Both the position numbers and the translations under genes were made by a program. This document shows, in pieces, positions 7,048 to 16,894 of a DNA stretch of 64,000 nucleotides (position 1 is its first letter; each line of letters starts with the position of its first letter). The DNA lies in contig MKTS01000003.1 in assembly GCA_001898335.1 (NCBI GenBank), positions 1 through 64,000 of the forward strand. The letters run 5' to 3'. The notes under the pieces are model-generated. The model was not told the DNA's origin. It ran no database searches and saw only the letters and a program-made list of their open reading frames with translations. The stretch comes from Mucilaginibacter sp. 44-25 (GTDB lineage Bacteria; Bacteroidota; Bacteroidia; Sphingobacteriales; Sphingobacteriaceae).

Positions 7048-8874
7048 ATGATAAAAAAGTTACTGCTGCTCTGCCTGCTCTTTGTATCCGCATGCACCTA
7101 TGCCGAAACCATTAAAACCGATGTATTGGTAATTGGCGGCGGTGCAAGCGGGGTATCTGCCGCCATACAAAGTGCGCGCAGCCGTGTAAAAACCATGCTG
7201 ATAGAGCAGAGCAGTTGGCTGGGCGGCAGCCTTACCTCGGGCGGCTTTTGCTATGCAGAGGCTAACCGCAACTTCCCTTCGGGTATTTATGGCGAGTTCC
7301 GTAAACGGGTAAGAGATGTTTACAAGCTGCGTTTGGGCTATGATACCGCATATAACGCACCGCTGGCATATGAACCGGCAACAGGCGCGGCCATTCTAAA
7401 AAAGCTAACAGATACGGTAAAAAACCTTACCGTTAAACTCAACACTACTTTTACCGATGTTAAAAAGGATGGTACAGGTTGGGAATTGGTTATCCTGGCA
7501 GACAAACAAAAAACCACTATCAAAGCTAAGGTACTAATTGACGCTACCGAACTTGGGGATGTGGTGAGTAAAATAGGGGTGTTGATGACAGCCGGCTTTG
7601 ATAGCCGCGGCGATACCAAAGAAGCACTTGCCCCCCAAAATGCCACCAACCAGATACAGGACATCAGCTACCTGGCTGTTCTAAAAGATTATGGCCGCAA
7701 TACCGACCATACCATTCCGCAACCTGATGGGTACGACCCATCTAAATATACCTGCCTTCAAAAAGCCGATATCAGAAAGCTGCTCGATGCCGCTAAACTA
7801 CCAAATGACAAATACCTGGTTAATTGGGATGGCTGCGCCAGTCAATATTCGGTTACCGGGGAGGACCTGCAACCCGAGCACCGCGCGGAAACTTTCCGTA
7901 AGGCAAGGCTGCACACGCTCGGGCTTATTTACTACCTGCAAACTGTTCTCGGTTATAAAAACCTGGGCTTCGCTGATGATTTTAACACGCCCGATCATTT
8001 GCCCTACATACCTTATATAAGGGAGAACCGCCGCGCCGCCGGCCTGGTGCGCATGGTGCTGGATGATATTTATACGCCCTATAGCCGTGGGTCGCAGCTT
8101 TATCGCACGGCCATCGCCATTAGCGACGCGCTGCCCGGGCAGCATTACAGCGAGGCTGGGGTTCCGCATATAAACTACCCGCCGTTCCCGGCATTTTCTA
8201 TTCCACTGGGCGCCATTGTTGTAAAAGATCAGGATAATTTACTGGTTACCGAAAAAGCGCTATCGGTTACCCACCTGGTAAACGGCGCGGTAACCGACCC
8301 GGCCGTACAAATGACATTGGGACAGGGTGCCGGCGCAACGGCAGCGTTTTGCGCCTTTTTTAAAACCACCACGCAAAACCTGATGCCCCGGGTGATACAA
8401 GGCGAGATACTCGATTTCGGGGGCTATCTGATGCCTTTTGCTGATATTAAACAAACCGACCCTGCATGGCGCGCTATACAACAAATTGGTGCCACAGGTA
8501 TGCTAAAAGGTGCGCAGCGCGTAAGCGGCAATCGGGCCGACATACTTTTTATGCCCGATAGTACCGTAACTACTGCCGAAATAAAACCTTACCTGGAAGA
8601 GATCTATTCGAGATCATTCATTTGGTTTAACCAGGAAAAGCCGGGACAGCTGTTTACCGTAGCCAACATCATCTCCTACATCAGCAACATGAACCTGCGC
8701 GACCCTAAAAATCTGGAGGACGCCCTCCAAAAAAGCTGGAAAAGTTATTACCATTTCCCAACCGAGTTTAAAACTGACAGGCCTATTACCCGGCGCGAGT
8801 TCGCCGTTTTGGCCAACCGCTTTTTCAATCCGTTCGCAAGAAAAGTAGATATCAGCGGAAAAATGGTGAACTAA
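7048..8874 (+). CDS. Exported FAD-dependent oxidoreductase
   Basis: 608-residue flavoprotein of the FAD_oxidored family (PF12831-like). Residues 1-16 form a signal sequence ending in VSAC, a possible lipobox with Cys16, so the protein is probably exported and may be a lipoprotein. The dinucleotide-binding motif VIGGGASG is at 28-35, followed by GGSLTSGGFCYAEAN, a Cys-containing motif common in this family. The C-terminal third continues after the flavin domain with a helical region of unknown role. Substrate is not predictable; related proteins occur with polysaccharide use genes, but here it stands alone between yfiT (divergent) and an AP endonuclease. Confidence 0.8.
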   Translation: MIKKLLLLCLLFVSACTYAETIKTDVLVIGGGASGVSAAIQSARSRVKTMLIEQSSWLGGSLTSGGFCYAEANRNFPSGIYGEFRKRVRDVYKLRLGYDTAYNAPLAYEPATGAAILKKLTDTVKNLTVKLNTTFTDVKKDGTGWELVILADKQKTTIKAKVLIDATELGDVVSKIGVLMTAGFDSRGDTKEALAPQNATNQIQDISYLAVLKDYGRNTDHTIPQPDGYDPSKYTCLQKADIRKLLDAAKLPNDKYLVNWDGCASQYSVTGEDLQPEHRAETFRKARLHTLGLIYYLQTVLGYKNLGFADDFNTPDHLPYIPYIRENRRAAGLVRMVLDDIYTPYSRGSQLYRTAIAISDALPGQHYSEAGVPHINYPPFPAFSIPLGAIVVKDQDNLLVTEKALSVTHLVNGAVTDPAVQMTLGQGAGATAAFCAFFKTTTQNLMPRVIQGEILDFGGYLMPFADIKQTDPAWRAIQQIGATGMLKGAQRVSGNRADILFMPDSTVTTAEIKPYLEEIYSRSFIWFNQEKPGQLFTVANIISYISNMNLRDPKNLEDALQKSWKSYYHFPTEFKTDRPITRREFAVLANRFFNPFARKVDISGKMVN

Positions 8875-8897
8875 ACACGGCCGTTATTGTATTTATA

Positions 8898-8905
8898 TAT
8901 ATTTG
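8898..8905 (+). promoter_or_regulatory. Candidate -7 box for the first xth gene
   Basis: TATATTTG fits TAnnTTTG and lies 17 nt before the ATG at 8922. No convincing -33 TTTG is seen. Confidence 0.35.
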
Positions 8906-8921
8906 AGCAAACCCACCTTTT

Positions 8922-9692
8922 ATGAGAATTGCCACCTATAACGTTAATGGCGTAAATGGCCGCCTGCCTGTATTACTACGCTGGTTGCAGGAAACCCAAC
9001 CGGATATTGTATGCCTGCAGGAATTGAAAGCCCCGCAGGAAAAATTTCCCGAGCAGGCTATCAAAGATGCGGGGTATAACGCTATATGGCATGGCCAAAA
9101 AAGCTGGAACGGGGTGGCTATACTTTCCAGGGGGTTGGAAATAAAGGAAACCCGCCGCGGCCTGCCCGGCGACCCTGAAGATCTGCACAGCCGCTATATT
9201 GAAGCAGAAGTAGGCGGGATTACCATAGGCGGGCTCTATCTGCCCAATGGCAACCCGGCGCCCGGGCCAAAATTCGACTATAAACTGGCCTGGTTTGAAA
9301 GGCTCACTAACCACGCGGCTGATCTGCTCAAAGCCGGCAAGCCAACCATACTCACCGGTGATTACAACGTAATGCCTACCGAAAAAGATGTTTATAAGCC
9401 TGAGCGTTGGGTAGAGGACGCGCTCTTTAGACCGGAAACACGGGCGGCCTTCAAAAAACTGGTTGACCAGGGCTGGACGGACGCACTTCGTAAATTATAC
9501 CCCGACGAAACGATTTATACCTTCTGGGATTACTTTCGCAATGCATATGGGCGAAATGCCGGTTTGCGTATAGATCATTTTCTGCTAAGCCCCGGCCTGG
9601 ATACCCGGCTAAAAGCCGCCGGTGTCGACAAACAGGTACGCGGCTGGGAAAAAACCAGCGATCACGCGCCTGTTTGGATAGAACTGGATTAG
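8922..9692 (+). CDS. xth: Exodeoxyribonuclease III / AP endonuclease (paralogue 1)
   Basis: 256-residue ExoIII-family enzyme acting in base-excision repair: cuts DNA 5' of abasic sites and has 3'-5' exonuclease activity. Diagnostic segments are MRIATYNVNGVNGR, IVCLQELKAP (metal-binding Glu), GDYNVMPTEKD, and the C-terminal RIDHFLLSP and SDHAPVWIEL (catalytic Asp-His). This branch is closer to the E. coli XthA type, with YTFWDYFRNAYGRNAGLRIDH. A second paralogue is at 20311-21078. Confidence 0.92.
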   Translation: MRIATYNVNGVNGRLPVLLRWLQETQPDIVCLQELKAPQEKFPEQAIKDAGYNAIWHGQKSWNGVAILSRGLEIKETRRGLPGDPEDLHSRYIEAEVGGITIGGLYLPNGNPAPGPKFDYKLAWFERLTNHAADLLKAGKPTILTGDYNVMPTEKDVYKPERWVEDALFRPETRAAFKKLVDQGWTDALRKLYPDETIYTFWDYFRNAYGRNAGLRIDHFLLSPGLDTRLKAAGVDKQVRGWEKTSDHAPVWIELD

Positions 9693-9764
9693 TGTTTATA
9701 TCCGCACCTTTGAACATCATTAATGTGCGCGAACATCAATTATTCGATGCGGGAATATTATCTA

Positions 9765-9842
9765 TGTCATTCTGAGCGACAGCGAAGAATCTATCAGCAG
9801 GCATACAACGCAGAAAGATGCTTCACTTCGTTCAGCATGACA
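9765..9842. repeat. Intergenic palindromic element (TGTCAT...ATGACA type)
   Basis: Imperfect inverted repeat with arms tgtcattctgagcg and cgttcagcatgaca around a variable middle. A second copy lies at 39495-39569. It belongs to the short palindromic repeats common in Sphingobacteriaceae genomes. It sits between convergent genes, where it may also act as a transcript end. Confidence 0.6.
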
Positions 9843-9851
9843 AGTTTAATA

Positions 9852-11384
9852 TCAATCTATCTTCTTAAAATCGTATGGGTCCCGCTCTACAAAATCAGCT
9901 ACCTTAACGCGTATACCGGTTACCTTTCCATCCTTTACAAAAAACGGGAATACCGCTTTTCCAAAGGTCGGGTCGGAAAAAGTTACCTGGAAACGGTTGC
10001 CACCAAGCGGCAGTAATTTGGCGTACATTTTAGGGTGATGCTCAAATCGGGCTTCCAGTTGGTTACCCTCTTCGCCCCTTGCAATTTCCAGGTTACCGTA
10101 TAGGTCGTTATAGTATTTACCGGTATATTTATTAATAGATAGCTGAGGTTTTAAGTTCAGCAAGGTACTATCGCGCATTTGCTTGTCAATAGCCTGCATA
10201 CGGGCCGTAGTTGCGCGGTTATTAGCCAAAAACTTGTCGTTATAGTGGTAGTTTTTGTTACCCAGGTAGGCATCAATAATATCGCGGCGGAGTGTTTCGT
10301 AAAGCTCGTTCTGATCAGTATTGGTTAAAATAACTATACCCAGCCTTTCTTTTGGTATCAGCGTAACCGACGATACGTAGCCGCTTACCCCACCGGTATG
10401 CTCCACAATGCGCTGTCCGCAATAGTCTTCCAGGAACCACCCCAATCCGTAAATTTCAAAACCGGTGTCGCCATTCAAATAATTCGCATTACCTACCACA
10501 TCCATGGGCTGGCGGGTAGCGGCAATTGCAGCTGCCGGTATCACTTGTTTATTACCTATTTTACCATTATCCAGTAAGGCCATTACCCATTTGCTCATGT
10601 CGCTAACACTCGAGCTGATGGCGCCAGCAGGAGCAAGGCCATCCAACTGCGCGTAGGGTATAGCGGTAAGGCGGCCATCAACCAGGGTATGTGGTACGGT
10701 ACGGTTGATTGCTTTAGGCATATCCGCAGTGAGCGCGAGGGTGCTGTTCATACCCAGCGGAGAAAATATGTTTTCCTTTAAATATACCTCCCATTGTTTA
10801 CCGGTAGCCCGTGGAACGATCTCTCCGGCGGTAAGGAAAGCCGCGTTGGTATAACCCCAGGTAGTCCTGAAAGGATAGGTAGCTTTCATTTTACCCAGCT
10901 TTTCGATGATCTCATGCCTGATGAGGTTACTGTTATAAAAAGTAAAATCGCCCTGGAAGGTCTTAAATCCCAGCCTGTGGCACAGCAGGTCCTTAATAAT
11001 GGCCTGTTGCCCGGCGGCTGCGTTATCCAACTTAAACTCGGGGATATATTTCGTTACACGGTCATCAAGCGACAGTTTTTTTTCGGCTTGCAGCATAGCC
11101 AGGGCCGTAGCGGTAAAGGCCTTGGTATTACTACCGATCATAAACAGCGTATTCACATCCACTTTATTGGGCAGGCCCAACTCCTTTATCCCGTAGCCTT
11201 TCATGAGCACTACCTTACCATCTTTAACAATGCACACGGCCGCGCCGGGAATGCGCCAGTCGGTCAACGCTTTATTAATATAACTGTCAAGGCTATCGGT
11301 TATAAACCTGGCACGATCTATCTTTTGCGCGTTTACCACAAAAGTTGCGGCCAATAGGCACAGTAGTAAGTGTAATTTTTTCAT
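9852..11384 (-). CDS. Serine hydrolase, beta-lactamase class C family
   Basis: 510 residues with an N-terminal signal peptide (cleavage near VVNA-Q20), so periplasmic. The penicillin-binding/class C fold shows the nucleophile Ser85 with Lys88 (MIGSNTKAF), Tyr178-x-Asn180 (GYTNAAF) and HTGGVSGY replacing the KTG box. A C-terminal lipocalin-like domain of about 110 residues (DUF3471 type, beginning around 400) is typical of Bacteroidota esterase/peptidase members. Likely a D-amino-acid peptidase or esterase rather than an antibiotic-resistance enzyme; substrate unknown. Confidence 0.85.
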   Translation of the reverse strand: MKKLHLLLCLLAATFVVNAQKIDRARFITDSLDSYINKALTDWRIPGAAVCIVKDGKVVLMKGYGIKELGLPNKVDVNTLFMIGSNTKAFTATALAMLQAEKKLSLDDRVTKYIPEFKLDNAAAGQQAIIKDLLCHRLGFKTFQGDFTFYNSNLIRHEIIEKLGKMKATYPFRTTWGYTNAAFLTAGEIVPRATGKQWEVYLKENIFSPLGMNSTLALTADMPKAINRTVPHTLVDGRLTAIPYAQLDGLAPAGAISSSVSDMSKWVMALLDNGKIGNKQVIPAAAIAATRQPMDVVGNANYLNGDTGFEIYGLGWFLEDYCGQRIVEHTGGVSGYVSSVTLIPKERLGIVILTNTDQNELYETLRRDIIDAYLGNKNYHYNDKFLANNRATTARMQAIDKQMRDSTLLNLKPQLSINKYTGKYYNDLYGNLEIARGEEGNQLEARFEHHPKMYAKLLPLGGNRFQVTFSDPTFGKAVFPFFVKDGKVTGIRVKVADFVERDPYDFKKID

Positions 11385-11474
11385 GAATTTGTGTAGAGAG
11401 GCTTTAAAATGCTAATTTAACGCAATTTTTACCGCACAATTATTTATTTTAATTATCACCCACAAATTAACTGT

Positions 11475-13658
11475 ATGAGCATTAAGCTTTATTGTAAACG
11501 ATGGCTTACCATTGCCCTGCTGCTAACCCTTGGCTGGCAGGCGAATGTAAAAGCGCAAGCCATTAACTGGACTAAGGACGGAAGCCAATATTACCGTATA
11601 AAAGGAGGCGAAATTTTTAAGGTTGACGCACGCGACGATAGCAAGCAAACCGCCTGGATAACTAAAGACATGCTTACCCCACAAGGTAAATCGCCCATTG
11701 GTATACGTCGTTTCTCGTTATCAGACGATGGGCAGAAGGTACTGATCAACAACAACACTAAAAAGGTTTGGCGTTATGATACCCGCGGAGATTACTGGGT
11801 TTACGACGCTAACAGCAAAAGCCTGGTGCAATTAGGCAAAGGCTTACCGGCCTCATCGCTCATGTTTGCCAAATTCTCGCCTGATGGCAGCAAGGTAGCT
11901 TATGTAAGCGAGCATAACATCTATGTAGAAAACCTGGCTGATAACAGCATAAAGAAACTGACTACCGATGGCACCGACAGGCTGATAAACGGCACATTTG
12001 ACTGGGCCTATGAAGAGGAGTTTGACTGCAGGGATGGTTTCCGCTGGTCGCCTGATAGCCGTAACATCGCTTATTGGCAGATAGACGCCACCAAGATAAA
12101 GAACTACCTGATGCTGAACACAACGGATGCTACCTATCCATTCACTGTTCCGGTAGAATACCCGGTAGCGGGCGAAGACCCGAGCATGTGCCGTATTGGT
12201 GTGGTTGATGTAAACACCGCCGCCAACAAATGGATGGCTGTACCCGGCGACCCTGTTCAGCATTACATTACCCGCATGGAGTTCTCTACCAACCCTAACG
12301 AAATTATCCTTGAGCAGCTTAACCGCGCGCAAACAGAAAGCAAGGTATTTATCGGTAACATATCTAATGGCACCACACGTGTAATACACCAGGAAAAAGC
12401 CAAAGCATGGATCGATGGTAAAGCACGCTGGAACGATGGCAACCCTGTAGGATGGGAGTGGCTTAATAAAGGCAAAGAGTTTTTATGGGTAAGCGAAAAA
12501 GATGGCTGGAGACACATTTACAGAATAACCCGCGAAGGCAAAGAAACCCTGGTAACCAAAGGCAACTACGATATTACCGGCATTAAACTGATCGACGAAG
12601 CCAGCGGTTACATTTACTTTACCGCATCGCCAACCAATGCTACTCAAAATTACCTGTACCGCATAAAAATAAGCGGTGGTAAAGAGGAACGCTTAAGCCC
12701 TGCCGCACAGCCCGGTACCCACCACTATGAGGTAGCACCAGGCGGCAAACTGGCCATGCACAATTTCTCTAACGCCTATACCCGCCCGCAAAGTGAGGTA
12801 GTTAGCCTGCCGGATCATCAACACATTAGTGGTGACAATATCAAGCTTGATGCAGATGCTAAGAATAAAACAGAATTCTTCAAAGTAAAAACAGTGGATG
12901 GTGTTGAGCTGGATGGCTGGATGAAAAAACCAACCAATTTTGACCCAAGCAAGAAATACCCGGTGGTATTTTATGTATATGGCGAGCCTGCTTCACAAAC
13001 CGTAACAGACACTTATGGCGCCGGCATGAATTTCCTTTACACCGGCGATATGGCGGCCGACGGTTATATTTACATATCATTAGAGAACCGTGGCGCGCCT
13101 GCACCTAAAGGCACCGCATGGCGTAAAGCTATTTACAAGAACATCGGCATCCTCAACGTTCGCGACCAGGCTATGGGCGCAAAAGAGATCATGAAATGGC
13201 CATATGTGGATAGTACCCGTGTAGCGGTTTGGGGCTGGAGCGGTGGTGGTTCATCAACCCTTAACCTGATGTTCCAGTATCCGGAGATCTACAAAACAGG
13301 TATCGCCATTGCCGCGGTTGGCGACCAGCTTACGTATGATAATATTTACCAGGAGCGTTACATGGGTGTACCAACTAATGAAGAGGGCCGCGAGCCATTC
13401 ATTAAAGGCTCGCCGGTTAGTCATGCTAAAAACCTGAGAGGTAACCTGCTTTACATACATGGCACAGGTGATGATAACGTGCATTACAAGAATGCCGAGG
13501 AACTGATAAACGAGCTGGTTAAATACAACAAGCAGTTCCAGCTCATGTCGTACCCTAACCGTACGCACAGCATATCTGAAGGGCCGGGTACAGGTACACA
13601 CCTGCGCACTTTATATACCAATTATTTAAAGGAACACTGCCCTCCGGGAGGCAGATAA
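11475..13658 (+). CDS. Dipeptidyl peptidase IV, family S9B
   Basis: 727-residue exported serine peptidase releasing X-Pro/X-Ala dipeptides. A signal peptide covers about residues 1-27 (ends NVKAQA). The N-terminal beta-propeller carries DWAYEEEF, holding the double glutamate that binds the substrate amino terminus. The C-terminal alpha/beta-hydrolase domain has nucleophile Ser589 in GWSGGG, the acid Asp666 or Asp667 in HGTGDDNVH, and His698 in RTHSI. Full length for the family. Stands alone and is followed by a strong terminator. Confidence 0.93.
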   Translation: MSIKLYCKRWLTIALLLTLGWQANVKAQAINWTKDGSQYYRIKGGEIFKVDARDDSKQTAWITKDMLTPQGKSPIGIRRFSLSDDGQKVLINNNTKKVWRYDTRGDYWVYDANSKSLVQLGKGLPASSLMFAKFSPDGSKVAYVSEHNIYVENLADNSIKKLTTDGTDRLINGTFDWAYEEEFDCRDGFRWSPDSRNIAYWQIDATKIKNYLMLNTTDATYPFTVPVEYPVAGEDPSMCRIGVVDVNTAANKWMAVPGDPVQHYITRMEFSTNPNEIILEQLNRAQTESKVFIGNISNGTTRVIHQEKAKAWIDGKARWNDGNPVGWEWLNKGKEFLWVSEKDGWRHIYRITREGKETLVTKGNYDITGIKLIDEASGYIYFTASPTNATQNYLYRIKISGGKEERLSPAAQPGTHHYEVAPGGKLAMHNFSNAYTRPQSEVVSLPDHQHISGDNIKLDADAKNKTEFFKVKTVDGVELDGWMKKPTNFDPSKKYPVVFYVYGEPASQTVTDTYGAGMNFLYTGDMAADGYIYISLENRGAPAPKGTAWRKAIYKNIGILNVRDQAMGAKEIMKWPYVDSTRVAVWGWSGGGSSTLNLMFQYPEIYKTGIAIAAVGDQLTYDNIYQERYMGVPTNEEGREPFIKGSPVSHAKNLRGNLLYIHGTGDDNVHYKNAEELINELVKYNKQFQLMSYPNRTHSISEGPGTGTHLRTLYTNYLKEHCPPGGR

Positions 13659-13680
13659 TTGACGCCTTTTATAGCTTACA

Positions 13681-13715
13681 AATGCCTGCTTTTCGCAAGA
13701 AGCAGGCATTTTTTA
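13681..13715 (+). terminator. Rho-independent terminator after DPP IV
   Basis: Perfect 10-bp stem aatgcctgct/agcaggcatt (13681-13690 and 13701-13710) with a 10-nt loop and a following T-run. Confidence 0.85.
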
Positions 13716-13843
13716 TTTCGCATAAAACACAACGCAAACTTTTGTGTTAACATGCAATCATAAGCTTAATTGGCACTTATCATGCTAATTAAAAAATTTG
13801 TTTTTTTTGAAAGTTCTTTTTAGTTTCACCTTCTACATTACCC

Positions 13844-14218
13844 ATGCAAAAAACAAACAAGAAGATTATCATTTTTGATGATGATGAGGATATCTTATCT
13901 ATCTGCACTTACATTTTAGAAGAACAAGGCTGGGAAGTAAATACTTTTACAGACTGTAATGATATTGTAGCAAAGGTGAGAAGTATACAGCCGGATGTGA
14001 TATTGATGGACAATTGGATACCTGACTCGGGCGGCATCATAGCTACACAAACCTTAAAAAAGGATGAAGAATTAAAGCACATACCGGTAGTATACTTTTC
14101 GGCCAATAGCGACATTCAATTACTTGCCGACCACGCCGGCGCCGAAACTTACCTGGCCAAACCTTTTGACCTTGATGAACTGGAAAAAGTGATCAGCGCG
14201 GTAATGGTGAGCCATTAA
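13844..14218 (+). CDS. Single-domain response regulator (receiver)
   Basis: 124-residue CheY-like receiver domain with no output domain. Acidic pocket Asp12-14 (IIFDDDEDI), phospho-acceptor Asp56 (VILMDNWIP), Ser86 (YFSANSD) and Lys106 (YLAKPFD) are all present, so it should be phosphorylated by a histidine kinase encoded elsewhere. It would act by protein-protein contact. No kinase gene is adjacent; it is preceded by the DPP IV terminator and followed by its own terminator, hence a single-gene transcript. Confidence 0.9.
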   Translation: MQKTNKKIIIFDDDEDILSICTYILEEQGWEVNTFTDCNDIVAKVRSIQPDVILMDNWIPDSGGIIATQTLKKDEELKHIPVVYFSANSDIQLLADHAGAETYLAKPFDLDELEKVISAVMVSH

Positions 14219-14231
14219 TTAGTATATCTGT

Positions 14232-14270
14232 AACAAAAATGCCCGGAGTAATATTCCGGGCATTTTTGTT
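14232..14270. terminator. Bidirectional terminator
   Basis: 16-bp perfect inverted repeat, aacaaaaatgcccgga (14232-14247) and tccgggcatttttgtt (14255-14270). It has A/T-runs on both outer sides and sits between the convergent receiver gene and the M13 peptidase gene. Confidence 0.9.
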
Positions 14271-14271
14271 A

Positions 14272-16326
14272 CTACCATATCTTAACACGTTTATCAGGGT
14301 CTACCCACATTTTATCGCCTTTCTTTACACCAAAGGCCTCATAAAATTCGGGCACGTCACTAAACGGACCGTTCACCCGTAGAAAGTTAGGCGAGTGCAC
14401 ATCCGTAAGTATCTGGTTAGCCAAAGCCTCTTTACGGGTATGGCCCAGCCAGCCCAGGGCGTAGCCCAAAAAGTAACGCTGCACAGGGGTTAGCCCATTT
14501 ATAGTTTTACCATCCTTATACTGTTTGGTTTTCTTAAAAGCGTCTAAGCCTATTACAATACCACCCAGGTCGGCAATGTTTTCGCCCAGGGTAGCTTTGC
14601 CGTTTACGTGCAGGTCGTTTACTTTATAGCCATTAAACTGCTGCACCAGCATTTCAGCACGCTGGGTAAACTTAGCAGAGTCCTGCGGCGTCCACCAGGG
14701 CTTTAAATTGCCTTTCTCATCAAACTGTCGGCCCTCATCATCAAAGCCATGGGTAAGTTCGTGCCCTATGGTTGATGCCGCGCCATAGCCGTAAACAACG
14801 GCGTCGTCAACCTTATCATCAGGCGTACCCGGCACGGTAAAAATAGCAGCCGGCAATACAATTTCGTTATTAGAAGGATTGTAATACGCGTTATAGGTTT
14901 GCGGCGTCATGCCCCATTCGGTACGGTCAACCGGTTTGCCCAGTTTTCCTGCATTGTACTTATGGTCAAATATGGCGCTATTTATAATATTCTGTACATA
15001 GTGCTGCCTGTCTATATCCAGCCCCGAGTAATCTCTCCAATGATCGGGATAGCCTACTTTAGGATATACCTTGGCCAGCTTCTCATATGCCCGCTTTTTG
15101 GTAGCGTCGCTCATCCAGTCAAGCCTGGCAATGTGCTCCTTAAATGAAGAGCGTACAGCCTCCACCATGTTCTCGTAACGCTTTTTGGTAGTTTCAGGAA
15201 AATATTCCTTTACAAATATTTGCCCCAGTACTTCGCCCATTACCCCCTCTTCAACATCCAATACCCGTTTCCAGCGCGGCAATTGCTCCTTACGGCCGGA
15301 TATTACCGTACCGTAAAACCTGAAACTTTCATTAGCCACCGCTTTATTCAGATAAGGGCTGTATTCTTCGAGCAGGTTTTTCCGCAAATAATTTTTCCAC
15401 TGGTCGAGGCTAAATTTGGTGAGCGCCGTATTTACCGCGCGCAGGTATTCCGGCTGGCCAACGATCACCGAGTCGGCCTTACTGTAATACATGATGTTAA
15501 GGGCCGGCTGCCAGTTGATCTGCGGGGCCAGTTTATTTAGCCCTGCAAGCGGCATTTTGTTATAATTATGATAAGGGTCGCGCAGGTCCTGTAAAGTTCT
15601 TGAGCTGTCGGCCAAAAACTTCTCCAGCGCGTAGGTTTGCGCGGCCGCGGCTTTTGCAGCCGCATCGCTGTTGCCAATAAAGGCAAACAGGGCAGGCAGG
15701 TGCTTTTGCTGATAATCATTACGTACCGCGGTGGTATGCTCATCGGTTTTAAAATAATAATCGCGGTTAGGCAGCCCTATACCCGTCTGGTACATTTGCA
15801 GCATATTTTTAGCGCTGTTACGCTCATCCTGCCCAACATAAGCGCCCAGGGGAGTGGTAACCCCAAGCGTGCTGAGGGTAGCAAATTCAGTCACCAGGCT
15901 GTTAACATCCGATATGGCATTTATCATGGCCAGTTCAGTCTGCAAAGGCTGTAAGCCAAGTTTCTCAATGGTAACGGTATCCATACCGCTGTAGTAGAAA
16001 TCGCCGATCTTTTGCGTATTGGTACCCTTGGCGGCATTGGCCTTCATGGCCTCTTCGTTTATCTTAAGCATCTTATTGCGCAGGTCTTCCTGCACCAGGT
16101 TAAATATGCTCCATGCCGAATAAGCCGCCGGTATAGGGTTATTTTTTATCCATGCACCATTGGCATACATAAAAAAATCATCTCCCGGTTTTACGCTCTT
16201 ATCAATATTCTTGATCAGCACATCGTTTTGCGTATATACTTTCTGCTGATCGGTACAGGCCAGTAGGGCCGTTGCGCTAAACGCCCACGCGGCAAGGTAT
16301 CTTAAGGTGTTTGTTTTTATGATCAT
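14272..16326 (-). CDS. M13-family zinc metallopeptidase (PepO/neprilysin-like)
   Basis: 684-residue exported peptidase. The signal sequence ends in a lipobox-like ALLAC (Cys24), so it is probably a lipoprotein. The zinc site HExxH is in TIGHELTHGFDDEGRQFD, the third ligand Glu in GENIADLGG, and NAYYNPSNNEIVLPAAI is the conserved M13 substrate-binding stretch. It ends with KMWVDPDKRVKIW, close to the family's usual CxVW end. M13 enzymes cleave small peptides; physiological substrate unknown. Confidence 0.93.
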   Translation of the reverse strand: MIIKTNTLRYLAAWAFSATALLACTDQQKVYTQNDVLIKNIDKSVKPGDDFFMYANGAWIKNNPIPAAYSAWSIFNLVQEDLRNKMLKINEEAMKANAAKGTNTQKIGDFYYSGMDTVTIEKLGLQPLQTELAMINAISDVNSLVTEFATLSTLGVTTPLGAYVGQDERNSAKNMLQMYQTGIGLPNRDYYFKTDEHTTAVRNDYQQKHLPALFAFIGNSDAAAKAAAAQTYALEKFLADSSRTLQDLRDPYHNYNKMPLAGLNKLAPQINWQPALNIMYYSKADSVIVGQPEYLRAVNTALTKFSLDQWKNYLRKNLLEEYSPYLNKAVANESFRFYGTVISGRKEQLPRWKRVLDVEEGVMGEVLGQIFVKEYFPETTKKRYENMVEAVRSSFKEHIARLDWMSDATKKRAYEKLAKVYPKVGYPDHWRDYSGLDIDRQHYVQNIINSAIFDHKYNAGKLGKPVDRTEWGMTPQTYNAYYNPSNNEIVLPAAIFTVPGTPDDKVDDAVVYGYGAASTIGHELTHGFDDEGRQFDEKGNLKPWWTPQDSAKFTQRAEMLVQQFNGYKVNDLHVNGKATLGENIADLGGIVIGLDAFKKTKQYKDGKTINGLTPVQRYFLGYALGWLGHTRKEALANQILTDVHSPNFLRVNGPFSDVPEFYEAFGVKKGDKMWVDPDKRVKIW

Positions 16327-16894
16327 AAATAGGATTTGTATTAAATTAGGTACATGCAGTGTACTATAAAAAGGAATTATATTGATAAAAGTACACTTCT
16401 TTTTACTTAAAATTTATCGCCCTCCATCAGAACAGGAAAGTTATTGAAAAAAAATCAACCACGTAATTATACGTGGTTTTCAATTACCCTTTTAAAAGTT
16501 TAAACACGCGCTTATGCTTTAATGGCCTGATAACTAATAAAAAGACAATTAGCAACAGGCAATAAAGTTATAAGAACTATTTTTAACTGGCTCAACATAT
16601 CTCTGCTGTACCAATGATTTGACCAACACAACGCTAATTGTGGCTTGGCTTTTGTTTATTGCTTAACGGCCTTGCATACATCTTTGAAAAAATATTTCAT
16701 CTACCTGTGAAAAATTTCTTTGAGTATAAGGGCTTTATCTTGAATTCTCAGGCGCCCAAGTTGAGATGAATATGTTCTTTTATTTTGGGTTTAATCAATA
16801 GTTTAAATTAATTAGGGGAAAAGGGAGCTTCAAAAGAGCTCTCTTTTTTTGTTTCAGCCTTTTTGCTATGCATGCATAACACTATATTTACCAT
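16327..16894. other. 568-bp intergenic region, two hairpins, no gene
   Basis: No convincing protein gene. A perfect 9-bp hairpin aaccacgta/tacgtggtt lies at 16457-16478 with a T-run on the plus side. A second terminator-like hairpin (aagggagct/agctctctt, one G-U pair) with a 7-T run lies at about 16818-16851, some 45 bp before the acyl-CoA dehydrogenase ATG. The stretch between the two could encode a small RNA or be a leader with an attenuator; sequence alone does not decide. Confidence 0.35.

Noticed and set aside
9723..10016. Plus-strand frame overlapping the serine hydrolase 3' end
   Set aside because: Starts in a palindromic repeat and is antisense to a clearly coding region.
9852..11384. 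Antibiotic-resistance beta-lactamase
   Set aside because: Has a C-terminal lipocalin-like domain and HTGG in place of KTG, typical of peptidase/esterase homologues.
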